DNA of 18,778 nucleotides, from assembly GCA_004366215.1 (NCBI GenBank), contig SIRY01000235.1, positions 1-18,778 of the forward strand, read 5' to 3'. The stretch is from Actinomycetota bacterium (GTDB taxonomy: Bacteria; Actinomycetota; Acidimicrobiia; Acidimicrobiales; Acidimicrobiaceae). The notes beneath the pieces were generated by a model, which searched no databases, was not told the origin of the DNA, and saw only the letters and a list, made by a program, of their open reading frames with translations. The stretch's first letter is position 1; every line of letters begins with the position of its first letter. Shown here in pieces: positions 1 to 7,542 of the stretch. The translations under genes were made by a program, and so were the position numbers.

Positions 1-108
1 TGCGGGAAGGTCACTGGCTAATCAGATCGCGGAGCGAAACTGTTCTGTGCAACGATTCACATAAACGATTCACATAGGCGCAACGCGCCCACTCGCGGGC
101 GAGGGTGC
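1..108. other. Intergenic edge region, no supported gene
   Basis: All three forward frames meet stops within the first 76 bases and I recognise no protein tail in them. A leftward open frame here is only the antisense of the neighbouring gene. The stretch holds an AT-rich tandem repeat (51-76) and a short GC-rich inverted repeat (CGCCC at 86-90 against GGGCG at 97-101) without a T-run. I see no tRNA or clear terminator. Confidence 0.5.
51..76. repeat. Perfect tandem 13-bp direct repeat
   Basis: AACGATTCACATA occurs twice without a gap (51-63 and 64-76). The block is AT-rich in otherwise GC-rich DNA and lies just beyond the stop codon of the leftward DUF805 gene. The 13-bp period could be a simple duplication or a direct-repeat protein binding site for a gene left of the window. 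The sequence alone does not decide between these. Confidence 0.85.
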
Positions 109-480
109 CTAGCGATCGGGTACCGAGACGTGCCGTGAGGGCAGCCCGAAGCGGTTCGGACCGGGGGTGCTCGGCAGGACCTCGAAGTAGATGAGGACGA
201 GCGCGCCGAGGATGGGAACGAGGCTGATCAAGACCCACCACCCTCGGTGGTCGGAGTCGTGGAGGCGACGAACCGTGAGCGCGAGGCCTGGGATGGTGGT
301 GGCGAGGGCGTAGATCGTTGCGAGGTAACCCACGAGCGTCGAGGTACGAGCCCCCACCGAGAACAGGATCGACAGGAGGACGTTGATGAGGACCACGAAC
401 CAGAACTCAGCCCGGCTCGAGCGGCCGCGAAAGTCGAAGAAGCGAAGCCAGAACTGCTCGTAGGCGATAAAGGGGTTCAC
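109..480 (-). CDS. DUF805 family small membrane protein
   Basis: This encodes a 123-residue integral membrane protein of the DUF805 (YhaH-like) family, whose biochemical role is unknown. The family pattern is clear. There is an N-terminal FDFRGRSSRAEFW motif at about residues 14-26 and a hydrophobic helix after it. The central signature RRLHDSDHRGWW comes next, then a last hydrophobic helix, and NRFG near the C-terminus. I chose the GTG start at 480 because AAAGGAGG lies 5 bases before it and the family motif begins soon after. An ATG at 574-576 would add 32 unlikely residues and run through the argC promoter. The gene is transcribed divergently from argC, with only 94 bp between starts. Nothing suggests a role in arginine metabolism. 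Confidence 0.9.
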   Translation of the reverse strand: MNPFIAYEQFWLRFFDFRGRSSRAEFWFVVLINVLLSILFSVGARTSTLVGYLATIYALATTIPGLALTVRRLHDSDHRGWWVLISLVPILGALVLIYFEVLPSTPGPNRFGLPSRHVSVPDR

Positions 481-485
481 TCCCG

Positions 486-507
486 CCTCCTTTACCCCCA
501 CAGTGTA
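486..507 (-). promoter_or_regulatory. Ribosome binding site and candidate -10 for DUF805 gene
   Basis: On the minus strand AAAGGAGG (486-493) precedes the GTG start by 5 bases and decides the start codon. TACACT (502-507) fits a TAnnnT -10 element and would start transcription a few bases before the ribosome site. No good -35 hexamer is visible, so the promoter part is tentative. Confidence 0.55.
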
Positions 508-536
508 GCCAGCGAGGACGGTCTGTGCGAGGAGCA

Positions 537-554
537 AGTGCAACGCTATGCAGT
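537..554. promoter_or_regulatory. Candidate ARG box (ArgR operator) upstream of argC
   Basis: The core TGCAACGCTATGCA (539-552) is an imperfect palindrome with half-sites TGCAA and ATGCA around 4 bases. It has the 5-4-5 geometry of bacterial ARG boxes; the known E. coli consensus has TGAAT/ATTCA halves, and actinobacterial versions often use TGCAT/ATGCA. It lies where the -35 region of the argC promoter should be, so bound ArgR would block RNA polymerase. The argR gene is in the same cluster. Binding is inferred. Confidence 0.6.
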
Positions 555-562
555 GACCGGTA

Positions 563-575
563 TAGAATTGCCTCA
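563..575 (+). promoter_or_regulatory. argC promoter -10, probable leaderless start
   Basis: TAGAAT (563-568) matches the TATAAT consensus at 5 of 6 bases and is followed by 6 bases and then the argC ATG at 575. Transcription would therefore begin at or next to the A of the start codon. There is no Shine-Dalgarno sequence before this ATG. Both facts point to a leaderless mRNA, which is common in Actinomycetota. No strong -35 is visible. Confidence 0.6.
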
Positions 576-1585
576 TGGAGGTGGCGGTCGTCGGCGCGAG
601 CGGCTTCGTCGGTCAAGAGCTCGTCCGGGTACTCGCGGGTCACCCTCAGTGTGAGCTCGTGGCGGCCCAGGCGAACCAGCGCGCAGGTACTCTCCTCGAG
701 GCGCTCATCCCTGGCCTCGATCCTCGTCTCGCTCGGCGTGAGCTGGAGCCGATCGACCCAGAGCGCATCGAAGCGGACCTCGCGTTCCTCGCGCTCCCCC
801 ACGGCGCGAGCGCCGCGATCGCGGCCCGTCTCGCGGCTCGCGGCCTGCGAGTCGTCGACCTCGGTGCGGACCTGCGGTTGGCCACCGAGGTCGAGTGGGA
901 GAGGTGGTACGGTACCACGCACGGTGCGCCTGAGCTCCTCGGTCAGGCGTGCGTCGGCGTCGTGGAGTTCGTGCGCGATGCGCTCGCCTCGGCCACGATC
1001 TGGGCTGTGCCTGGCTGCTTCGTGACCGCGTCGGTGCTCGGAGCCGCCCCACTCGTGCGTGCGGGGGTGGTCGATCCGCGGCTCGTCGTCGTCGACGCGA
1101 TCTCTGGTGTGAGCGGAGCGGGCAGTGCTCCCTCGCCTGCCACCCACTTCGTGACCGTCGCCGAAGGCGTGAAGGCGTACGGTCTCCGAGGGCACCGCCA
1201 CGTGGCTGAGCTGCGCGCGCTCCTCGGGGCTGGCGTTCGTTTCACCCCGCACGTTGGCCCCTACGTGCGTGGCATCAGCGCGACCGTCACGATGTGCCTT
1301 CGCGAGCCCCTCGCCACGGAGGATGTCGTCGAGCTGCTCACCGAGGCCTACCGCGGCTCGCCGTTCGTCACGGTCCGAGAGGAGCCTGCCTCGACGAGAG
1401 AGGTGCGCGGGACGAATCGGGCGATCCTCACGCCCGTCGTCGACGGCGACACGGGGACGGTGGTGGTTGTGAGCGTGGTCGACAACCTCGGCAAGGGTGC
1501 GGCAGGGCACGCTGTCCAAGGTGCCAACGTCATGCTGGGACTCGCAGAAGACGCTGGTCTCGGGGGCGTGGGGGTGTGGCCGTGA
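575..1585 (+). CDS. argC: N-acetyl-gamma-glutamyl-phosphate reductase
   Basis: ArgC reduces N-acetylglutamyl-5-phosphate to the semialdehyde with NADPH, the third step of arginine synthesis. The 336-residue length is normal. The Rossmann dinucleotide loop GASGFVG is at residues 7-13, DLGADLRL at 95-102, the catalytic cysteine in PGCFVT is C148, SGVSGAG is at 177-183, and the active-site histidine region GHRHVAE is at 206-212. FTPHVGPYVRGI (223-234) is also a family hallmark. The ATG at 575 directly follows a -10-like element without a ribosome binding site. This is the first gene of the arg cluster, and its stop overlaps the argJ start by GTGA. Confidence 0.97.
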   Translation: MEVAVVGASGFVGQELVRVLAGHPQCELVAAQANQRAGTLLEALIPGLDPRLARRELEPIDPERIEADLAFLALPHGASAAIAARLAARGLRVVDLGADLRLATEVEWERWYGTTHGAPELLGQACVGVVEFVRDALASATIWAVPGCFVTASVLGAAPLVRAGVVDPRLVVVDAISGVSGAGSAPSPATHFVTVAEGVKAYGLRGHRHVAELRALLGAGVRFTPHVGPYVRGISATVTMCLREPLATEDVVELLTEAYRGSPFVTVREEPASTREVRGTNRAILTPVVDGDTGTVVVVSVVDNLGKGAAGHAVQGANVMLGLAEDAGLGGVGVWP

Positions 1586-2763
1586 GCGTGACGACACCAC
1601 GCGGGTTCGTCGCGGCGGGACTCGCGGTCGGCATCAAGGGAGGCGGTGCGCTCGACTGCGCCTACGTCGGCAGCGCCGACGCGGAGCCCCGAGCCGCAGC
1701 AGCCGTCTTCACGCGTTCCGACACGCCGGCGGCTCCAGTGCTGGTCTCGCGCACGCACCTCGTGCGCTCGCAGGGCTGGATCCGCGGGGTCTTGCTCACG
1801 TCGGGCAACGCGAACGCGGCGACGGGACAGGAGGGCCTCGAGGCGGCCTCTCGGCTCCTTGCCCGCGTCGCCGAGCTGCTCGGTGGCGAGGCCTGCGACT
1901 ACTTGATCGCGCAGACCGGTCTCATCGGCGTCCCGTTTCCCACCGCGACGGCCCTCGACGGGCTCGAGGCCCTGCCGAAGGCTCTCGACGGCGGTGCAGA
2001 GGGCGCCGCGCGCGCGGCGCGCGCCATCATGACGACCGACTCTCATCCAAAGACGGCACTCGCTGTGGGCGAGGGCTTCACGGTTGCGGGGATCGCCAAG
2101 GGGGCGGCGATGATCGCGCCCTCGATGGCGACCATGCTCGCTGTCATCACCACCGACGCCGCCGTCTCGCCTCAACGGCTCTCCGAGGGCCTCGCCGCAG
2201 CCGTCGAGGTGAGCTTCAACCGCATCACGATCGACGGCTGCATGTCGACGAACGACACGGTGGTGGCCCTCGCCTCTCGTCAGGGTGCGTCACCAGGGCA
2301 CGACTTCGAGGTGGCGCTCACAGCGGTGGCCCAGGACCTCGCGCGCCAGATCGTCGGTGACGCCGAGGGTGGATCACGGCTCGGCGTCATCGACGTCGTC
2401 GAGGCGCTCGACGAGGCCGAAGCGCTCGCCGTCGCGCGGCGCATCGCTGAGTCGCTCCTCGTCAAGGCCTCGCTGCTCGGGGGTGACCCGTACTGGGGTC
2501 GCGTGCTCGCCGAGGTGGGGGCGGCTCAGCGGGGCGTCGACCCCAGGGGCGTCTCTATCTGGTACCAAGACTTCCTGGTCTGTCGCGGCGGCGAGGACGC
2601 GAGGCGAGGGTGGACCCCACAGGAGCACGAGCGGCTCGCTGCGGCGATGCGGGAGCGAGAGGTCCGCATTCGGGTTGCCATCGGACGAGGGGACGCGGCC
2701 GCACGTATCCTCACGAGCGACCTCGGCCCTGGCTACCTCGAAGAGAACCGGAGGACGTCGTGA
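1582..2763 (+). CDS. argJ: Glutamate N-acetyltransferase / amino-acid acetyltransferase ArgJ
   Basis: ArgJ moves the acetyl group from N-acetylornithine to glutamate, recycling acetate. Some members also make acetylglutamate from acetyl-CoA, and the sequence does not tell which type this is. The product is about 393 residues, the usual size. Visible family motifs are TSGNANAATG (73-82), MTTDSHPK (150-157) and KGAAMIAPSMATMLAVITTDA (173-193). The last holds the self-cleavage site before T184 that yields alpha and beta chains, with T184 as nucleophile. The C-terminal TSDLGPGYLEEN fits the family ending. The GTG at 1582 overlaps the argC stop by 4 bases; a second in-frame GTG at 1588 is possible. 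An upstream extension of this open frame runs antisense-like through argC and is not part of the gene. Confidence 0.96.
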   Translation: MSVTTPRGFVAAGLAVGIKGGGALDCAYVGSADAEPRAAAAVFTRSDTPAAPVLVSRTHLVRSQGWIRGVLLTSGNANAATGQEGLEAASRLLARVAELLGGEACDYLIAQTGLIGVPFPTATALDGLEALPKALDGGAEGAARAARAIMTTDSHPKTALAVGEGFTVAGIAKGAAMIAPSMATMLAVITTDAAVSPQRLSEGLAAAVEVSFNRITIDGCMSTNDTVVALASRQGASPGHDFEVALTAVAQDLARQIVGDAEGGSRLGVIDVVEALDEAEALAVARRIAESLLVKASLLGGDPYWGRVLAEVGAAQRGVDPRGVSIWYQDFLVCRGGEDARRGWTPQEHERLAAAMREREVRIRVAIGRGDAAARILTSDLGPGYLEENRRTS

Positions 2764-3632
2764 TCGAGCTCGATCCCGCGCTGCGAGCGCCGGTGCTCAT
2801 CGAGGCGCTGCCCTACATCCAGCGCTTCGCCGGCCACACCGTGGTGGTCAAGTACGGCGGCAACGTCCTTGGCGACGAGGCGGCGTCGCTCCAGAGCCTC
2901 GCCGAGGACCTCGTGCTGCTCTCGCACGTCGGGATTCGCCCGGTTGTGGTTCACGGCGGAGGCCCCCAGATCGACGAGCTTGCTCGGCGGCTCGGCGTGC
3001 CGATCGAGCGGCGCGACGGTCTTCGCGTCACCGACGCCGCGATGCTCGAGGTCGTCCGGCTCGGACTGCTCGGGGTCGTCAACCCGAGCATCGTCCGTGC
3101 GCTCAACCGAGTGGGCGGTAGGACGCGGTCGGTCGGCCTCTCAGGCCTCGACGGCGGGCTCGCCACTGCGAGGCAGCTCGACGCCGCACTCGGCCGCGTC
3201 GGCGAGGTCACGGCCATCGATCCGACCGTGATCACGGCGGTGCTCGAGCGCGCGATGATACCGGTCGTGGCTTCGATCGCCGCGGGCGACGACGGCGGTG
3301 AGCTCAACGTCAACGCCGACCACTTCGCCGCGGCGCTCGCAGGCGCGCTCGGCGCGACGAAGCTCGTCTTCCTCTCGAACGTCCCCGGCATCCTCGCTGA
3401 TCCGACGCGGGGCGACTCGCTCATCTCCGAGGTCGAGCTCGCGGAGCTCGATGAGCTCCTCGAAGCCGGCGTCCTCGGTGGCGGCATGGTGCCAAAGGTT
3501 CACGCCGCCCGCGAGGCTCTCGCGCGCGGGGTCTGTGAGGTGCACGTGCTCGATGGACGCGCTCCTCACGCGCTGCTCGTCGAGCTCTTCTCGGACGCTG
3601 GCGTCGGGACGATGGTGAGAGGGTCGCGGTGA
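2760..3632 (+). CDS. argB: Acetylglutamate kinase
   Basis: ArgB phosphorylates N-acetylglutamate with ATP, the usual control step of the pathway. The 290-residue protein shows the amino-acid kinase fold motifs: VKYGGN (30-35, with K31 for phosphate contact), VVHGGGPQID (63-72) and NVNADHFAAALAGALGATKLVFLSNVPGIL in the C-terminal half. The N-terminal segment before the first strand (PALRAPVLIEALPYIQRFAG) matches the extra N-helix of hexameric, arginine-inhibited kinases, so feedback inhibition is likely by family knowledge. GTG at 2760 was chosen because GGAGG (2750-2754) lies 5 bases before it and it overlaps the argJ stop as GTGA. Confidence 0.97.
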   Translation: MIELDPALRAPVLIEALPYIQRFAGHTVVVKYGGNVLGDEAASLQSLAEDLVLLSHVGIRPVVVHGGGPQIDELARRLGVPIERRDGLRVTDAAMLEVVRLGLLGVVNPSIVRALNRVGGRTRSVGLSGLDGGLATARQLDAALGRVGEVTAIDPTVITAVLERAMIPVVASIAAGDDGGELNVNADHFAAALAGALGATKLVFLSNVPGILADPTRGDSLISEVELAELDELLEAGVLGGGMVPKVHAAREALARGVCEVHVLDGRAPHALLVELFSDAGVGTMVRGSR

Positions 3633-4795
3633 GCGCGGTCAGGCTGCTTGGCGTCTACGGTGAGCCGCGCCGGCGTTTCGTCGCCGGCGAGGGGGTGTGG
3701 CTCGTCGACGAGGACGGGCGGCGCTACGTCGATCTGCTCGCCGGCATCGCGGCGGTGTCGCTCGGTCACGCGCACCCGGCCGTGAGCGCAGCGATCGCGG
3801 CGCAGGCCGGTCGCCTCGTCCAGGTGTCGAACTTCTTCACCTGCGACCTGCTCGATCCCGCCCTCGCGGCGCTCGCACACCCGCTGGCTTCGCTCGGGGA
3901 CGTGGCGGTCTTCTTCGCCAACTCGGGCGCAGAGGCGAACGAAGCCGCCTTCAAGCTCGTTCGTCGGGCTCGCGCTCCGCGGACCCAGATGGTGGCGCTC
4001 GTGCCCTCGTTCCACGGCCGCACCTTCGGTGCGCTGTCGCTCACTGGGCAGGTTGCCAAGCGTGAGCCGTTCGCCCCTCTCGTCGGTGACGTGGTCTTCG
4101 TCGAGGCGACGGACGCCCGCGCCGTGCGCGACGCGGTGGCAGCACCGGCGACCGCGGGTGTCATCGTCGAGCCGATCGCAGGGGAGTCGGGCGTCAGGGT
4201 TCTGGATCCAGAGGTCGTCCGGGCGCTCGAGGAGGGGCGGCAGGCCTCGGGTGCGCTCCTCATCGCTGACGAGGTCCAAGCCGGCCTCGGTCGCGCCGGC
4301 GCGTGGCTTGCCTCCGAGATCGTCGGGTTGCGTCCAGACATCGTCACGCTCGCAAAGGCGCTCGGCAACGGCTACCCGGTGGGCGCGATGGTGGTGCGAG
4401 AGGCGTGGGCCTCGGCGCTGAGGCCCGGCGACCACGGGTCGACCTGCGGCGGCAACCCGCTCGCGCTCGCGGTGGTCCGCGCCGTCGTCGAGACGATGGT
4501 CGAGCTTGACGTCCCGCGCCGAGCACGCGAACGTGGGAGTGAGGCTCGTCGGCTCGCGGCGGCGCTGCCGGGGGTCGTCGGCGTCTCTGGCCAGGGCCTC
4601 ATGCTCGGCGTCGAGCTCGACGCGCCGATCGCCGACGCGGTCGTCGAGCAAGCCCTCGATGAGGGCGTCGTCGTCAACGCGACCGGCCCGACTCGGCTAC
4701 GGATCGTTCCACCGCTCGTCATCAGCACCGAGGAGCTCGAGCTCGGGTTCTCTGGTCTCGAACGTGCGCTGCGCTGGGTGCGAGGGAGGTCGTGA
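3629..4795 (+). CDS. argD: Acetylornithine aminotransferase
   Basis: ArgD is a PLP enzyme that transfers an amino group from glutamate to N-acetylglutamate semialdehyde, giving acetylornithine. The 388-residue protein is a class III aminotransferase: FFANSGAEANEAAFK (95-109), SFHGRTFGALSLTG (127-140), EPIAGESGV (181-189), the PLP-pyridine aspartate D214 in ADEVQAGLGR, and the Schiff-base lysine K243 in LAKALGNG. GSTCGGNPLA (270-279) follows. Small departures from the common pattern are DEVQA instead of DEVQT and TCGGNP instead of TFGGNP; neither touches the key lysine or aspartate. GTG at 3629 overlaps the argB stop as GTGA and has GAGAGGG 5 bases upstream. Confidence 0.96.
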   Translation: MSAVRLLGVYGEPRRRFVAGEGVWLVDEDGRRYVDLLAGIAAVSLGHAHPAVSAAIAAQAGRLVQVSNFFTCDLLDPALAALAHPLASLGDVAVFFANSGAEANEAAFKLVRRARAPRTQMVALVPSFHGRTFGALSLTGQVAKREPFAPLVGDVVFVEATDARAVRDAVAAPATAGVIVEPIAGESGVRVLDPEVVRALEEGRQASGALLIADEVQAGLGRAGAWLASEIVGLRPDIVTLAKALGNGYPVGAMVVREAWASALRPGDHGSTCGGNPLALAVVRAVVETMVELDVPRRARERGSEARRLAAALPGVVGVSGQGLMLGVELDAPIADAVVEQALDEGVVVNATGPTRLRIVPPLVISTEELELGFSGLERALRWVRGRS

Positions 4796-4797
4796 TG
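4784..4797 (+). promoter_or_regulatory. Ribosome binding site deciding the argF start
   Basis: GGGAGG (4784-4789) lies 5 bases before the ATG at 4795 but only 2 bases before the in-frame GTG at 4792. The spacing favours ATG 4795. That ATG shares one base with the argD stop (TGATG), which suggests translational coupling. Confidence 0.7.
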
Positions 4798-5739
4798 GAG
4801 AAGACGCCCCACCGAGTGGTCGGCGACGTCGACGACCTCGACCCGACGGACCTGAGGCGCCTCGTCACCGAGCACGCCGACGTCGAGCCGGTCTTAGCGG
4901 GACAGAGCGTGGCTGGGGTGTTCGAGCACCCGAGCATGCGCACGCGGTCGGCCTTCGCAGTCGCCGCGGCCGCCCTCGGTGCGACGCCTGTGTTCCTCAC
5001 CGCTGACGAGGTCGGAGTCGACGTGCGGGAACCAGCCGGCGACATCGCCGAGGTGCTCGTGCGCCACCACGCGCTGGTCGGGGCACGGCTGCGTCGGCAC
5101 GAGAGCTTTCGGGTGATGGCCGGGCGAGCGCTCGCCCACGGGCGACCGATCGTGAACCTCCTCACCGACCGAGCGCACCCCACCCAGGCGCTCGCTGACG
5201 CCATCACCGTCTACGAGGCGCTCGGTACGACTGAGGGCGTCGTCGCAGCCTGGGTTGGCGATGCGAACAACGTCGCGCGGTCCTTTGCCAAGGCGATGCT
5301 CGCACTCGGGGCTGAGCTTCGTATCGCGACGCCGCCGGCGCACCGATTCGCAGCGCACGACGTCGCCGAGATCCGTGCCTACGGTGAGCGCGCGAGCGCG
5401 GATCCGCGGGCACTCCGCCTGGTCGAGGAGCCACGTCTCGCGGTGCGAGGAGCGCACGTGGTGGCCACCGACGTGTGGGTGTCGATGGGGGAGGAGCGCG
5501 ACAAGCGCCGCGACTTCGACGGCTGGCAGGTCAACGCTGAGCTGCTCGCCGAGGCGGCGCCCGGCGTCGGCGTGCTGCACTGCCTGCCCGCACACAGAGG
5601 CGACGAGATCACAGCGGAGGTCATCGATGGGCCACACTCGTGGGTCTTTCGACAGGCTGAGCACCGCGCCACCGCAATGGTTCGACTCTGGTGGCTGCTC
5701 CTCGGTGGCGACGTCGGGCGAGTTCGTCGGCGGTGGTGA
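4795..5739 (+). CDS. argF: Ornithine carbamoyltransferase
   Basis: ArgF joins ornithine and carbamoyl phosphate to make citrulline. The 314-residue protein has the carbamoyl-phosphate loop PSMRTR (46-51), HPTQALAD for the second phosphate-side contact, the ornithine-loop DVWVSMGEE and the catalytic HCLPAHRGDE near the C-terminus. The final FRQAEHRATAMVRLWWLLL is also typical. The phosphate loop is usually STRTR in this enzyme; PSMRTR resembles that recorded for acetylornithine carbamoyltransferase. However, HCLPAHRG is the ornithine-enzyme motif, and argD and argJ beside it support the ornithine route. The N-terminus is about ten residues shorter than usual. Confidence 0.94.
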   Translation: MEKTPHRVVGDVDDLDPTDLRRLVTEHADVEPVLAGQSVAGVFEHPSMRTRSAFAVAAAALGATPVFLTADEVGVDVREPAGDIAEVLVRHHALVGARLRRHESFRVMAGRALAHGRPIVNLLTDRAHPTQALADAITVYEALGTTEGVVAAWVGDANNVARSFAKAMLALGAELRIATPPAHRFAAHDVAEIRAYGERASADPRALRLVEEPRLAVRGAHVVATDVWVSMGEERDKRRDFDGWQVNAELLAEAAPGVGVLHCLPAHRGDEITAEVIDGPHSWVFRQAEHRATAMVRLWWLLLGGDVGRVRRRW

Positions 5740-5746
5740 GGCAGTG

Positions 5747-6226
5747 GTGGCAAAGAACCAGCGTCAGTACCGAATCGCAAAGTTGATCAGCCTACAGCCC
5801 ATCGTCTCGCAGCAGCAGATCGTGGAGCTCCTTGCGGCAGAGGGCATCTCAGCGACGCAGGCGACCGTCTCGCGGGACCTCGATGAGCTCGGTGCGATCA
5901 AGGTGCGAGGGCCACACGGTCAGAGCGTCTACGCCATCCCCGATCTGCCGCGCGACCAGTCTACCTCGCAGGAGTACCTGCGTCGGGTGCTCTCCGAGTG
6001 GCTCGTCGAGGTGACGGTGGCCCGGGACCTCGTGCTCGCGAAGACCCCGCCAGGGTGTGCCCACGTCGTGGCGGCCGCTCTCGACCGCGCGAAGCCAGAG
6101 GGCGTCCTTGGTACGGTGGCCGGCGATGACACCCTGCTCGTCGTGGTGGCGTCGTCGGCGTCGCCGCAGGAGGTCGCCGCGATGCTCCACCACCTCGCAG
6201 GGCTACCTGGCGATCCTGCGAGTTAG
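5747..6226 (+). CDS. argR: Arginine repressor ArgR
   Basis: ArgR is the arginine-sensing hexameric repressor of arg genes. The 159-residue protein has an N-terminal winged helix with SATQATVSRDLDELGAIKV (35-53; S42 and R43 are the expected DNA-contact residues). The C-terminal arginine-binding and oligomerisation domain contains GTVAGDDT (122-129), the hallmark whose aspartates bind arginine. Two adjacent GTG codons (5744, 5747) are possible starts. A weak GGTGAGG is best spaced for 5747. The gene lies 7 bases after argF and inside the cluster it should control, so negative autoregulation through the box upstream of argC is likely. Confidence 0.95.
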   Translation: MAKNQRQYRIAKLISLQPIVSQQQIVELLAAEGISATQATVSRDLDELGAIKVRGPHGQSVYAIPDLPRDQSTSQEYLRRVLSEWLVEVTVARDLVLAKTPPGCAHVVAAALDRAKPEGVLGTVAGDDTLLVVVASSASPQEVAAMLHHLAGLPGDPAS

Positions 6227-6345
6227 GCTGAGCGCGTCCTCGCGCTTCGTGCTCGGCCCCTCGAGCGCGCCGACAGCGCGCCCGCTCGGTGCGCGAGGCG
6301 CGCGGTGTGCGGTGACGTCTGTGGCACTGAGGAAGAGGTGAGGCG
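6227..6345. other. argR-argG gap with overlapping GC-rich inverted repeats
   Basis: This is the only sizeable gap in the arg cluster (119 bp). It contains CGAGCG (6262-6267) against CGCTCG (6283-6288), and the competing pair GCGCGCC (6276-6282) against GGCGCGC (6297-6303). The two hairpins share bases, so they could be alternatives. No T-run follows either. TAGGCT (6224-6229), over the argR stop, could be a -10 element for an internal promoter. No ARG box is visible here. Confidence 0.4.
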
Positions 6346-7542
6346 GTGGGAGATCTCGTCGTGTTGGCGTACTCCGGCGGGCTCGACACGTCGGTTGCGG
6401 TGAAGTGGCTCCAGGAGGAGCGCGGTCTCGACGTCGTCGCGCTCACGGTCGACGTCGGCCAGCAGGAGGACCTCGAGGAGGCTCGCGAGCGTGCGCTCGC
6501 GAGTGGTGCCGTCCACGCGGAGGTCGTCGACGCCCGTGACGCCTTCGCAGACGGCTTCATCGCGCGGGCGATCAAGGCGGACGCGCGCTACGAGAACCGC
6601 TACCCCCTCGTCTCGTCGCTCTCGCGCCCACTCATCGCACAGCACCTCGTCGAGGTCGCTCGACGTCACGGCGCACGGGCGGTCGCACACGGGTGCACCG
6701 GCAAGGGGAACGACCAGGTGCGTTTCGAGGTATCCCTCGCTGCCCTCGCGCCTGAGCTCGAGGTGCTCGCCCCCGTGCGCGACTGGGGGATGGATCGCGA
6801 GGCCACCATCGAGTACGGTCGCGCGCGCGGCGTGGCCTTGACGCAGTCGAAGGAGAACCCCTACTCCATCGACCAGAACCTCTGGGGCCGCGCGGTGGAG
6901 TGCGGCGAGATGGAGGATCCCTGGGCGGGGCCGCCCTCTGACGTGTGGGCGTACACGGCTGGGCGAGCCGAGTCGCTGCCCGACGTCGTCGTCATCGGCT
7001 TCGAGGCCGGCGTGCCAACCTCGCTCGACGGCGAGCAGCTGCCGCTCGCTGTCCTCGTCGATCGGCTCAACCACCTCGCCGGGTCGTGGCAGGTCGGTCG
7101 GATCGACATGGTCGAGAACCGGCGGGTTGGCATCAAGTCGCGCGAGGTCTACGAAGCCCCGGCGGCGGTCGTCCTGCTCGAGGCGCACCGTCAGCTCGAG
7201 GACCTCACCCTCGAACGGGAGCTCGCGCACACCAAGATCGAGCTGGGCCTGCGGTGGGCGACGCTCGTCTACGACGGCCTGTGGTTCTCGCCGCTCAAGC
7301 GCGCGCTCGACGCCTTCATCGACGAGGCGTCGCGTCCAGTGACGGGTGAGGTGCGGGTGCGCTTTGCCCCGAACGCGTTCTGGGTTGAAGGGCGCAGGGC
7401 GCCGACGTCGCTCTACGACTTCGAACTCGCAACCTACGCGCACGAGGACAGATTCCGCCACGCCGACGCGGCGGGGTTCGTGCGCCTCTTCGGGCTCGGC
7501 GTGCGCACCTGGGCGCTTCGACAGGGGCCTGTGCGGCCATGA
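6346..7542 (+). CDS. argG: Argininosuccinate synthase
   Basis: ArgG condenses citrulline and aspartate using ATP. The 398-residue length is normal. The N-type PP-loop AYSGGLDTSV is at residues 8-17. DVGQ follows at about 36-39, then the citrulline/aspartate-binding GCTGKGNDQVRFE in the first third and SKENPYSIDQNLWGRAVECGEMEDPW in the middle. The GTG start is directly before the PP-loop strand, with GAGGTG 5 bases upstream. The gene follows the 119-bp gap after argR, so it may have some expression of its own. Its stop overlaps the argH start as ATGA. Confidence 0.97.
   Translation: MGDLVVLAYSGGLDTSVAVKWLQEERGLDVVALTVDVGQQEDLEEARERALASGAVHAEVVDARDAFADGFIARAIKADARYENRYPLVSSLSRPLIAQHLVEVARRHGARAVAHGCTGKGNDQVRFEVSLAALAPELEVLAPVRDWGMDREATIEYGRARGVALTQSKENPYSIDQNLWGRAVECGEMEDPWAGPPSDVWAYTAGRAESLPDVVVIGFEAGVPTSLDGEQLPLAVLVDRLNHLAGSWQVGRIDMVENRRVGIKSREVYEAPAAVVLLEAHRQLEDLTLERELAHTKIELGLRWATLVYDGLWFSPLKRALDAFIDEASRPVTGEVRVRFAPNAFWVEGRRAPTSLYDFELATYAHEDRFRHADAAGFVRLFGLGVRTWALRQGPVRP

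Noticed and set aside
48..76. Pair of ARG boxes in the tandem repeat (ATTCA half-sites)
   Set aside because: Only one half-site of each would match, and the 13-bp spacing does not fit the usual 21-bp spacing of paired ARG boxes.
86..101. GC-rich inverted repeat as terminator of the DUF805 gene
   Set aside because: The stem is only 5 bp and no T-run follows on the minus strand.
407..1600. Long antisense open frame of 397 codons opposite argC
   Set aside because: It is fully explained by GC-rich codon bias of argC on the other strand; the translation is Arg/His/Asp-rich with no domain pattern. The same applies to long frames opposite argB/argD, argF, argG, argH, the amidase and the acyl-CoA synthetase.
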